This document shows positions 1 through 10,148 of a stretch of 64,000 nucleotides of DNA, piece by piece. The notes under the pieces were generated by a model. It was given only the letters and a program-made list of their open reading frames with translations, did no database searches and was not told the origin of the DNA. Position numbers and translations under genes: made by a program. This stretch comes from Avena insularis (taxonomy: Eukaryota > Streptophyta > Magnoliopsida > Poales > Poaceae): the NCBI GenBank assembly GCA_023614405.1, contig JAJUPC010000037.1, positions 1-64,000 of the forward strand, given 5' to 3'. Each line of letters opens with the position of its first letter. Position 1 is the first letter of the stretch.

Positions 1-159
1 CTACTTAGCTGTGTCGGTCGCTCGACCAAAGGTTGACTTCTGTGGGTAGCGTATTGTTGATTGTACGAGTGCAACTGGCACAAGGATATGGCGAGTAGAC
101 ACAATTTTATGAACCGAATGAATTTCATTATATATGTCAGCTGAGTACATGTTCCGGTT
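1..159 (-). other. G1 sequence 3' of integrase, non-coding
   Basis: This lies downstream of the integrase stop on the minus strand and should lead to the 3' LTR outside the window. I see no ORF or recognisable signal in it. Confidence 0.5.
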
Positions 160-1588
160 CTATGTATAGAACTTCCGGAGGAGGTTTACATTCCATGGCC
201 TCCCAACCTCGAGCTGGCCGTCACCTCGTATGTCGATGAGGTAGTAGGCGTCGTTGCCGAGGACTCACCCTATTGCAAACGGCCCCTCCCATGGGGGGGA
301 GAGTTTGTGCATGCCCTTCTTGTCTTGAGCCAGTCGCAGGACTAGGTCGCCCTCCTGGAAGGTGCGAGTCCGAACTCGGCAGCTATGGTAGCGGCGGAGT
401 CCCTGCTAGTAAATGGTTGTACAGGAGCGAGCCAGGTCACGTGCCTCGTCGATTTGGTCGATGCTGTCTTGGCAGGCGGTCTTGTTTGTCGCCTCGATGT
501 AATTGGTGACTCGGGGTGAGTCGTGCTCTAGGTCTGTTGGCATTACGGCTTCGGCGTCGTACACCATGAATAAGGGTGTGAACCCGGTGGAGCGGTTGAC
601 GGACGAGCGGACCCCCCATATGACTGAGGGGAGCTCTTCGACCCAGCATCCTAGGGTGCGCTCGAGGGGCAACTGGAGTCGTGGCTTGAGCCCGTGGAGG
701 ACGCTCTGGTTGGCTGCTCGCTTGGCCGCTCGACCTGTGGGCGATCGAGGCGTAGGTCGAAGTCAGTCGTATGCCGTGCTCTTCGCAGAATTCCGCCATG
801 GCCCTTTGGCGATGTTGGTGTCGTTGTCTGTTATTATGCTGTGCGGGTAGACGTACCGGTAGATGAGCTCGCGTAAGAACTTGGTGGCCGTCTTGCCGTC
901 GCACTTTTTGATTGGTTTGGCCTCGACGCATTTGGTGAACTTGTCGATCGTGACCAGGAGGTGGGTGAAGCCGGATGGGGCCTTCTTGAACGGGCCTACC
1001 ATGTCCATGCCCCATACGGCGAATGGCCATGTGATGGGGATGGTCTTAAGTGCCAAACCAGGGAGGTGCCTCTGGTGGGCATACTTCTGGCATCTGACGC
1101 ATCGTTGGACGATGTTGATGGCGTTGGCGTGCGCGGTGAGCCAGTAGAAGCCGTGCCGCATGGCCTTGGCGACCAGCGACTTGGCGCCGGCGTGATGGCC
1201 ACAGTTGCTGGCATGAATGTCCTAGAGGATCTTGCGGCCTTCTTCTGGCTGTACGCAGCGCTGGAACACGCCAGTCACACTGCGTCTGTGGAGCTCGCCG
1301 TTGATGATGACGAACGATTTGCAGCGGCGCTCGATCATTCACGCCTCCGTCTTGTTGCTTGGGAGGATCTTGTGCTCGAGGAAGGCGACGTATGGTGCCG
1401 TCCAGTCGCTAGGCTCCACAACCATGGCGACTAGGTCCGGTTTTGGTTGACGTGGTATCCCGACGTTGATCTCCTTCTGTGGGTTGACCGAAGGTTTGTG
1501 GATGATGTCGAGGAAGATGCCTGCTGGTGGCGCTTGTCGGGCTGACTCGATGCGGGAAAGGGCGTCTGTCTCCTCGTTCTTGCGTCTG
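160..1588 (-). pseudogene. G1 integrase pseudogene
   Basis: Integrase inserts retrotransposon cDNA into the host genome. On the minus strand an HHCC zinc-binding segment (H and H about 1160-1215, then CVRCQKYA near 1075) precedes the catalytic core, which has GMDMVGPF (first Asp) and a TDN motif near 850 (second Asp). The core continues through VEELPSVIWGVRSS (about 630) to a C-terminal domain with FQEGDLVLRLAQ and a final stop at 160-162. In-frame stops (for example near 1335, 1230 and 270) and a frameshift near 760 break it. Its upstream end is cut by E1 at 1588, and the gene continues at 9264 beyond E1. It closely resembles the G2 integrase but has fewer intact blocks. Confidence 0.85.
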
Positions 1589-1593
1589 TCGAT

Positions 1594-3020
1594 TGATACA
1601 TTGCAAATGTATCTATAATTTTTGATGTTCCATGCTTGGTTTTATCTACTTTCTTGTGTTTTATCCACACTTTGGAGTACTTTTCATATGATTTCTTGGA
1701 CTAACCTATTAACAAGATGCCACAGTGCCAGTTGCCTGTTTTCTACTGTTTTTGGTTCCAGGAAAGTCAGAAAATGAATATTCTTGGAATTGGACCGGAC
1801 AAAAGCCAAAGTTGTTATTTTGCCGGAAGACTCACGGAGCCAGAAGGAGAGTCGTACATGGGCCACAGGGTGGCCACACCCCTAGGCGCGGGTACCCCCA
1901 GGCTGCATCAGGGCATGGTCTGGGCCCCCTGGCTGGCCATCGACCTTGCCTCCTTCGCCTATATATTCCTCCAGAGGCAGAAACCCTAGATCATCAAGCC
2001 TCCAGCCACGAAAAGTTCCGCAGCGCCGCCGCCACCGAAGGTGAGATTCAGGGGATAGAAAGTCTCTGTTCTGGCACCCTGCCAGGACGGGGAAGTGCTC
2101 CCGGAGCCATCTCCATCGATCTCCACCGCCATCTCCATCACCGTTGTTGATTCCCATGATAAGGAGGGAGTAGTTCTCTCTCGAGGCTAAGGGTTCTACC
2201 GGTAGCTATGTGTTCATCTCTCTCTCTATGCATGATCTTATTGATATCATCAGCTTGTAATCTATAGATCTACCTTGCTACACAAGTGCTTTAATAGATC
2301 TCCGCTCTCCCCATGTGTGTGAAAGTGACAGCGTGCACACCATGGTGGCACTTAGGCTAGAGATTTCAAATACTTGTTATGTGTTATATTTGGAGCTGGA
2401 TGTCTCTATGAAATTGCGGTGTTTGTTGGAACCATCTAGTGCTCAAGGTGATAGTGTGAGGTTTTCTAGATGGGAAAGATGAACTTTGAGGTGTGCTGTT
2501 ATAGCCCTACCATGGATTAGAGTGTTCAACCGGAGAGTAGTTAAGAGTAGTATCATAAAGAGAAGATAGTTATATGAGAGTGTTCACTAGTGAAAGTATG
2601 ATCCCTAGGCCTTGTTTCTAAGCATTGATACACCATTTGCAATTAGATCTGTTACATGTTTGCTTGCTTCCTTCTTTATTTCAGTTTGCCTTTAGTCTTT
2701 TCCCATGTCAGCACACGCCAGCAAGATATTTTCTGGCACTGTTACCACTTATAATTATCCATACCACTTGTATTTCACTATCTCTTCGCCGAACTAGTGC
2801 ACCTATACACCTGACAAGTGTATTGGGTGTGTTGGGGACACAAAAGACTTCTTGTATCTTGATTGCAGGGTTGCTTGAGAGGGGATACCTTTGACCACTT
2901 CCTCCCTAAGTTCGATAAACCTTGGGTGATCCACTTAAGGGAAGACTTGTTGCTGTTCTACAAACCTCTACACTTGGAGGCCCAACAACTGTCTACAAGA
3001 ATAGAAGTGCGTAGACATCA
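1594..3020 (+). repeat. E1 5' LTR
   Basis: The 1427-bp repeat matches 7835-9263 almost throughout, with scattered substitutions. It has a TATA-like CCTATATATTCC near 1957 preceded by a GC-rich inverted-repeat block (about 1860-1935). Its first 400 bp resemble the E3 LTR while the rest does not. The LTR supplies the promoter and polyadenylation signals of the element. Small ORFs in it are not conserved between the two copies as protein. Confidence 0.93.
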
Positions 3021-3030
3021 AGCTATTTTA

Positions 3031-3171
3031 TGGCACCGTTGCCGGGGAGGTAAGGTAAAAGGTATTCACACCGGAGGATTAAAGAAGAAGAACCTCCCAC
3101 GGCAAACGCCTATTTTTCTGGCACCGTTGCCGGGGAGGTAAGGTAAAAGGTACTCACATCCTCCGGTGTGA
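3031..3171 (+). promoter_or_regulatory. E1 duplicated primer-binding site with hairpin
   Basis: Ten bases after the LTR, TGGCACCGTTGCCGGGG (3031-3047) complements the 3' end of plant tRNA-Asp with one mismatch. The same site with its downstream GAGGTAAGGTAAAAGG recurs 88 bp later (from 3119). A 14-nt perfect inverted repeat (3066-3079 with 3158-3171) encloses the second copy, so in RNA it could sit in a hairpin loop. Use of either copy as the minus-strand DNA primer site is inference. Confidence 0.8.
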
Positions 3172-3242
3172 GTGCTCGAAGTTATTTCCTTTAGATTCTG
3201 CAATTTTGTCTTTTTATTTCTTGTTTTCACTAGTTAGGCTTA

Positions 3243-4047
3243 ATGGACAAGAACAAAAAAATTAGAGAGCTTTATATTATTTATCTTGAGTTAGGACATG
3301 AATTGTTTGAAGAGAAAATTAAAAAACCTATTTAACTTTATTTGCATGCTAATAGCAATGTTGTTAGTACGAATTCTTTGGACACCATTATTGATAATGC
3401 TATGGAAAAGTCTAAGCTTGGGGAAGCTAGTTTTTATGAAAATGATCTTTTTAGTTCCCCAGCTTTGGAAGATAGATATTCTATTGCTTATGGTGATACC
3501 AAACCTACAATATATGATGATTACAATGATGAATATGATATTTTCAGTCCACCTACTATTGAGGAGAAAAATTAATTATGATTACAATATATCTCCTATA
3601 TTTGATGATTATGGTGATGAGAATAATAATGATAGCTATTTTGTTAAATTTGCTCCCACTATGATTAATAAGAATGACTATGCTTATAGGGAGAATAATA
3701 ATTATTTTATGCATGTGGCTCATGATAAGAATGTTTTATGTGATAGTTATATTGTTAATTTTATTCATGATGCTACTGAAAGTTATTATGAGAGAGGGAA
3801 ACATGGTCTTATGTATCTCAACAATATTAAGTTTCCCCTCTTTATGTTGAAAGTCTTGAAGTTGCACTTGTTTTGCTTTACTATGCTTGTTGCTTTGTGC
3901 TTTCATGACTTGTTTATTTACAAGATTACTATGCATAGGAAGTGGGTTAGACTTCAATGTGCTTTTAATTTGCTTCTCGATGCTCTCTTTTACTTCAAAT
4001 CATATTTCTTATGTGAGCATCTTCTCAAACTATCAAGCCTAACTTAA
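3243..4047 (+). pseudogene. E1 internal ORF remnant carrying a module shared with E2
   Basis: An ATG at 3243 (MDKNKKIRELY) opens a frame with one TAA near 3333 that runs to 3575. After a one-base shift the reading continues to 4047. The second half contains CDSYIV, ESYYERGK, LNNIKFP and LFIYKI, and the same motifs in the same order occur in E2 at about 15906-16110. The segment around 3840-3930 is hydrophobic and could span a membrane, although that is only composition. It is not a recognisable gag, protease or pol domain. I cannot name a function, and it may be the remains of a family-specific ORF. Confidence 0.55.
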
Positions 4048-6325
4048 AGGCGTTAAAGAAAAGTACTTATTGGGAGATAACCCAAAAGTTTTAGATGAGT
4101 CTTAGAAGTTATTACTTCATTAATAACCGCTCATTATCCTTTTTATTTGCTTTTTGTGCCAAGAGTAACCTCTAATGAGAGAGAAGTAATGATTGGGAAA
4201 GTTGCTGCCCCGAAACAGATTTCTGTGCTTCACCGTAAAAATTCATGTAAAATCTCTGAACATCTTTTTGAGGCATGAATTTTTATGCTTCTGACCTAGG
4301 TTTTTATCTAACTTCCGTTAGTTCAACACTTTTTGATTTGAGCAACAGAAGGTCTTCGAAAAAATTCGTCTTTACCAGCTGGTCTAGTTTGACAGATTTC
4401 TGCCATTATCTGCATTTGCTTCTTGTTGGTTCCTTTTTGAGTTCTTTTGGGGAATTGAGCTTTTTTGAGGGAATTAATTCAGTAGATAGTGTTCTAATGG
4501 AAGTTTATTTGGTGTTATAACTGAACCTTAATACCTATTATCTTGAGTGCACTAATGTTGCTAATAAAGATTGTGTGAAGTTTTGTATGAAGGAAAAATT
4601 TCAGGCGTATGGAAGGAATGAGTAATGAGATGAAGGATGGACTAAAGCTCAAGCTTGGGGATGCCACGCGTGTCACCCCAAGAAATATCCAAGAAGTACA
4701 AGCGTCAAAGCTTGGGGATGCCCAAGGCATCCCCTTCTTCATCAATAAAAATCCCAGGTTTCTTCCAAACGCTTCATTTTTATTGTTTCATGCACAGTTG
4801 TGTTGTTCTTGGAGCGTCTTCTTTTTCGTTTTCGTTTTGGTTTTTCGTTTTCCTGGTTTTCTTAGTTTGCTGAATAAATTGGTTTGACCCCCTCTTTCAT
4901 GCATTGGTTTTCAAATAGTTTGGTTTGGATTGGAAAAGAGTAGGAAAGTTCATGCTTAAGTGGTAAAGAGAGCTTGTTTTTGACTGTGGCCTATGCTTAG
5001 TCATGCCATGCTTGATATTGTTTTGTCTTTATGCTTAGTATTCTTTTCTGTAGCATGACTTGTTATAAACAACTGAGATTGCTTAATGTGCCTTGGAAGA
5101 ATCATGCGTTGTTTTAGCATATTAAAGCATAGTATTGTGGTATTCTCCTTTGATGCTTTATTTGGGTTGACTTGGCACATGCTCACACCATGTTATGACT
5201 ATCCCAAGTCGCTATAGCCTTGATGATCCTTTTAGTTTTCAACTTGTAGTATCACTTTATGCTTTGATTAATGATGTTTTGTCGCTCTTCATGATTATGG
5301 CCATTATTGCTCTCTTAGTTTGTCGCTCCTAGTCTTTTGCTAGCCTCCGCAACCAAGTATGAGTTCCACTCATGCATCCAACTCCCTAAACCAAGTTATT
5401 CCAAAGAGTCCACCATACCTACCTATTAGCATTTGCTATCCAAGTATATTAATGTTTTTGTTTACCTTCTGAATTAAACTTGTTATGAGAAAACTAGTGA
5501 TTAAAGCTCTCACGAACTTGATGCCACACTTTACTTTTCTTGCCCTTAATAAACTTGAACCATTGTATCGTCTATGTTGTATATGCTTGCACTTATTTGT
5601 TGGGAATTAGCAGAACCATGCTGTCATGGGGAACGCTTTCAACATTGCACTTGGTACTTGTACCTAGTTGATATCATGCTCTTTTGTCTATGGATGTCGT
5701 TGGTATGAAATGAAAGGGGAGCTTGTAAGTCCATGGAGTTATGTATATGTGTTAGAGAAACGCCTGGGCCGCTAGTCTAATCCATGCTGACATGGTGGAA
5801 ACCTGCAGCGTAACCATAATGAGCTGTCTATGAAGCATTCTTCTTATAAAAAAGAGTCCTATATTGAGAAAAAAGAGAAAAAGAAATAAAAAGAGATTAT
5901 GAAAAGAGGAAAGAGAGAAAAAAAACACCATATTCCCATGGTAAATAAGAAGATTGCTGAGATGCTTGTTGACTGCTTGCCTTATCATTTTGATATGGGG
6001 ATTCTGCCGTATCATTGGGAAAGGGGTACCCCGTTGGCGGTTCTCTATGATACACATGTACTTACAATGACAATAACTTACCGGTTACTAAACTTGAGTA
6101 GCATGAGGAGCGGCCCTCGTATTCAAGGGACATGATATTTCCAACTTATACTTCGTCAAGCATATACACCATAGTTTGTTCACTTTAACCTTAATCACTT
6201 CAAGATGCTTATGATAGGGGAAATGAGAGTTGAAAGCTAATAAGTACCATAATTTTTGGAAGCTCTTTATGAAACTTGAATCTCTACTTCCTTCTATGAA
6301 GGCCTTTCTTCCACTTATACATTGA
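4048..6325 (+). other. E1 internal non-coding region shared with E2 and E3
   Basis: This AT-rich sequence has no credible long ORF. It aligns by eye with E2 (about 16200-16780 and 18340-19150) and, reversed, with E3 (about 31060-33249). The strongest shared block covers about 5600-6070, including GTTAGAGAAA, CATGCTGACATGGTGGA, a purine-rich A/G tract and GGGGTACCCC. Conservation without coding suggests a cis-acting RNA role such as packaging or dimerisation, which is inference. Confidence 0.75.
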
Positions 6326-7350
6326 GGGTGTGTTTGGTAGGTCGGTCCAACCCAACCATTTCTATCTCAACAGAGATTTCTACAAAAATTGTTGTTTGGT
6401 ATTCCGGCTTTCCCAAGTGGGCACTGCCGAACACACCCAGAAAAGGCCTCTCAGCCCTGCCCGGGAGAGAAGCTCAAATCGAGCTTCGCATGTGGGCAGG
6501 GCTGACCTCACCGGAAAGCCCCCACGCCTGCTGGCTGAATCCAACAGGTCGACGCCTGCCCTCATTCCCTCCCCAGCGAAATCCACCGTCGCCGCCCCTG
6601 GACGAGGTCCACCGCCTCCTCCTGCACGAGGCTCGCCCCTGTACGAGGTCCTCCTCCGTCTCTTGGACGAGGTCTGCCCCTGTTGCCTCCTCGACGAGGT
6701 CCGCCCCTGCCGCCTCCTGGACGAGGTCTGCCGCCGTCTCTCGGACGAGGTTCGCCCCCGCCGCCTCCTGGACAAGGTCCACGGCCGTCGCCTTCTGCCT
6801 CCATGGCCAGCCATGGCCCCAAATCGAGCCGCCTCCGCCTCCACAAGATCCTCACCTCTCTGGGAACAGCAAGACATCCTCGCCTCCTCCACGAATTTCA
6901 CCGCCGCAGTCTCCTCGATGAGGTCCACGGCCGCCTCCAGCCGCCATGGCCAGCTAGGCCCTAAATCGAACCAATCGCGCCTCCACCTCAACGTCCAGCC
7001 TCGTCTCGCCCCGGAGCTCCCTCGCCGGAGCTCATCTTGCCAAGGACTTGATTGCGTTTTTAGGGACCTGATTGCTTTTGTATTTTGTATACAAGGATCT
7101 GATTGCTTTTAATTTTGTATAAAAGGACCCCGATTGATTTTCATTTTGTATTCAAGGACCTTTATGTAAATTTTGGACATACTCAGCATCTCTCCCCACA
7201 TACCAGCTACCAAACAACTTACGCACTCAGAAATATCTCAACCAATATGGGCTACCAAACACGGCAAAAATCTAAGCCCAGCTTAGCTAGGGTCAGCTTG
7301 TATGAAGGCAAATAGCTATTCTCTGTTGACCCGAGCTACCAAACACACCC
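6326..7350 (+). mobile_element. Harbinger/Tourist-like non-autonomous DNA transposon (1025 bp) in E1
   Basis: Terminal inverted repeats start GGGTGTGTTTGGTAG and end with its complement, and about 23 of the first 26 bases match. The flanks are a 3-bp TGA duplication (6323-6325 and 7351-7353). E3 carries the same locus without the insert and with a single TGA, which gives an empty site inside this window. A 3-bp duplication and GGG-type ends fit PIF/Harbinger better than hAT, Mutator or CACTA. There is no transposase. The middle 600 bp is GC-rich and open in several frames (plus 6330-7112, minus 6380-6991), unlike the AT-rich ends, so it may be captured host sequence. Confidence 0.8.
6601..6790 (+). 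repeat. GC-rich degenerate tandem repeat around GACGAGGTC
   Basis: At least eight copies of (G/T)ACGAGGT(C/T) or close variants follow one another, mostly with spacings that are multiples of three. This keeps both a plus-frame LLDEV-type and a minus-frame DLVQEAAG-type repeat open. It lies in the core of the DNA transposon. It may be a captured coding repeat or simple expansion, and I do not recognise the source. Confidence 0.65.
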
Positions 7351-7834
7351 TGAGTCTCCACCTTCTATCTTTATGCACTTACTTTGAGAGCACAGTGGCC
7401 ATTCTTAGTTCTATGTGCATTGTCCCAAGACTTGTTGATTGATTCATACCTTGATATTGTTTGTTTTAAACTATTTGTATCTAGTCACTTTTATGAACTT
7501 TGAAGGTGTCCTATGCATTTGTATTTGCTACTCTATGAGGGACAAGCTGAATGCTATTATCCTATGTTTTCTTTATGTGAAACAAACAAACTTCTTGCAA
7601 AGCATTGTTATTCATGAATCTTTTGTTTGTGCATTTTCATGTTGCATCATAGTTTCTTTGTCTTATTGCTAGAACCTTGTATTTCATGTTATGATTGAAG
7701 TACTATGATCCCAGCTTTGAATGTTTTACAAATACTTTGATCAAGTTTATGATGGTGCATGTCACCTCAAAAATTATTCTTTCTTTTTATCACTTACCTA
7801 CTCGAGGACGAGCAGGAGTTAAGCTTGGGGATGT
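7351..7834 (+). other. E1 internal 3' end and polypurine tract
   Basis: AT-rich sequence resumes after the DNA transposon and matches E3 (about 30564-31055 reversed). It ends in the tract GAGTTAAGCTTGGGGATGT directly before the 3' LTR, the usual place for plus-strand DNA priming. No gene is evident. Confidence 0.75.
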
Positions 7835-9263
7835 TGATACATTGCGAATGTATCTATAATTTTTGATGTTCAATGCTTGGTTTTATCTACTTTCTTGTGT
7901 TTTTTCCACACTTTGGAGTACTTTTCATATGATTTCTTGGACTAACCTATTAACAAGATGCCATAGTGCCAGTTGCCTGTTTTCTGCTGTTTTTGGTTCT
8001 AGGAAAGTCAGAAAATGAATATTCTCAGAATTGGACCGGACAAAAGCCAAAGTTGTTATTTTGCCGGAAGACTCACGGAGCCAGAAGGAGAGTCAGAGAG
8101 GGGCCATAGGGTGGCCACACCCCCCCAGGCGCGGGTACCCCTAGGCCACGCCAGGGCATGGTGTGGGCCTCCTGGCTGGCCACCGACCTTGCCTCCTTCA
8201 CCTATATATTCTTCCCGAGGCAGAAACCCTAGATCATCAAGCCTCCAGCCACGAAAAGTTCCGCAGCGCCACCGCCACCGAAGGGGAGATTCGGGGGACA
8301 GAAAGTCTCTGTTTCGGCACCCTGCCGGGACAGGGAAGTGCCCTCGCAGCCATTTCCATCGATCTCCACCGCCGTCTCCATCAACATTGCTGATTCCCAT
8401 GATGAGGAGGGAGTAGTTCTCTCTTGTGGCTAAGGGTTCTACCGATAGCTATGTGTTCATCTCTCTCTGTATGCATGATCTTATTGAGATCATGAGCTTG
8501 TAATCTATAGATCTACCTTGCTACTCAAGTGCTTTAATATATCTCCGATCTCCCCATGTGTGTGAAAGTGACAGTGTGCACACCATGGTGGCACTTAGGC
8601 TAGATATTTCAAATACTTGTTATGAGTTATATATAGAGTTGGATGTCTCTATGAAATTGCGGTGTTTGTTGGAACCATCTAGTGCTCAAGGTGACAGTGT
8701 GGGGTTTTCTAGATGGGAAAGATGCACTTTGAGGTGTGATGTTATAGCCCTACCATGGATTAGAGTGTTCAACTGGAGAGTAGTTAAGAGTAGTATCATA
8801 AAGAGAAGATATTTATATGAGAGTGTTCACTAGTGAAAGTATGATCCCTAGGCCCTTTTTCTAAGCATTGATACACCGTTTGCAATTAGATCTATTACAT
8901 GTTTGCTTGCTTCCTTCTTTAGTTCAGTTTTCCTTTAGTCTTTCCCACGTCAACCACACGCCAGCAAGCTATTTTCTAGCACCTTTACCACTTATAATTA
9001 ACCATACCACTTGTATTTCACTATCTCTTCGCCGAACTAGTGCACCTATACACCTGACAAGTGTATTGGGTATGTTGGGGACACAAGAGACTTCTTGTAT
9101 CTTGATTGCAGGGTTGCTTGAGAGGGGATACCTTTGACCACTTCCTCCCTGAGTTCGATAAACCTTGTGTGATCCACTTAAGGGAAAACTTGCTGCTGTT
9201 CTACAAACCTCTGCACTTGGAGGCCCAACAACTGTCTACAAGAATAGAAGTGCGCATACATCA
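7835..9263 (+). repeat. E1 3' LTR
   Basis: This 1429-bp repeat is the partner of 1594-3020, with the same start TGATACATTG and the same ATCA end before TCGAT (9264-9268). Small differences from the 5' copy include ATACATCA against AGACATCA at the end, so the insertion is not brand new. Confidence 0.93.
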
Positions 9264-10148
9264 TCGATCCACTCGATGGAATAGCTGGCAAAGTGTCCTC
9301 CCAGCTGGTCTACCGCTTGGTGGTATGCGATCATTGTTGGAGAGACGGCGTCGCATGTTCTGGCGACCTGGCCGGCGACTAGGTCGAAGTCGATGTAGCA
9401 CTATAGGCGGTTGATGTCCATTTCCTTGGTGGCCCGCATGCCGTGGAGGAGGGCCTCGTATTCTGCCATGTTGTTGGTGCAGGACTTGAAGTTGAGGTGG
9501 AGCACATATCGGAGCTTGTCCCCTTTGGGGGAGGTCAATATGACCCCGGTCATGGGCCGTCGGCGTTCTTCGAGCCATCGAAGTGTAGCGACCAGTAGTG
9601 GAGATATGGTAGCTTCTCCGGCTGCTACGCTTCTTCCTAATCTGCGAGGAAATCAGCTAGGGCTTGTGACTTGATTGCTTTGCGGGGCTTGTATTTGATA
9701 TTGTGGACGCCGATTTCGACGGCCCACTTGGCGACTCGCCCAGTCGCCTCGTGATTGCGTATTATGTCCTACAGTGGTGCGGATGAGACCACCGTGATTG
9801 GGTGCTCTTGGAAATAGTGGGGGAGTCGCCGCTGAGCTCGGAATACCGCGTACAATAGTTTCTGATATTGCGGGTAGCGCTGTCGTCAGTCTGTCAGGAC
9901 TTCGCTGATGTAGTAGACGGGGCACTGTATGGGGTGCTCCTTGCCCTCCTCTGGCCATTCGACGACCATCACGGCACTGACGACTCGATTGGAGGCCGCC
10001 ACGTAGACGAGCATTGGCTCTTTGTCGACTGGTGCGGCAAGTAGTGGAGCTGCGAGTAGCACTTCTTTGATTGCTTTGAGTGCATCGTCCGCCTCCGCGT
10101 CCCATTGGAACGTGTGGTTCTTGCGCATCAGGCGATAAAGGGGCATGG
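9264..10148 (-). pseudogene. G1 RNase H region (two RNase H-like segments)
   Basis: RNase H removes the RNA strand during reverse transcription. Reading leftward from 10148, a Gypsy-type RNase H follows RT (DKEPMLVYVAASNRVVSAV at about 10000, YYISEVLTD near 9900, WAVEIG near 9720). A second RNase H has HFDGSK near 9570, SPKGDKLRY near 9530 and NMAEYEALLHG near 9460, the DGS and MAEYEA motifs of the Tat-lineage additional RNase H. Several stops and a frameshift near 9550 interrupt it. E1 cuts the C-terminal part at 9264, and the rest joins integrase at 1588. Confidence 0.83.

Larger units (their letters stand above)
1594..9263 (+). mobile_element. E1: non-autonomous LTR retrotransposon with 5-bp target duplication TCGAT
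   Basis: Two LTRs of about 1.43 kb begin TGATACATTG and end in ATCA. The element is flanked by TCGAT at 1589-1593 and 9264-9268. A tRNA-Asp-like primer site follows the first LTR and a purine-rich tract precedes the second. The 4.8-kb interior has no RT, RNase H or integrase, only a broken short ORF (3243-4047) and long AT-rich sequence that also occurs in E2 and E3. It is inserted in the RNase H region of G1 and is itself host to a 1-kb DNA transposon (6326-7350). Mobility would need enzymes from another element (inference). Confidence 0.93.

Noticed and set aside
1..410. Chromodomain after the G1 integrase
   Set aside because: The text after the catalytic core is the usual integrase C-terminal domain and ends at 160. 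No chromodomain-like aromatic cage pattern is visible.
6380..6991. 203-codon minus-strand ORF in the DNA transposon
   Set aside because: Open only because of the GC-rich codon-phased repeat. Neither strand has a recognisable domain, so it is described under the element rather than called a gene.
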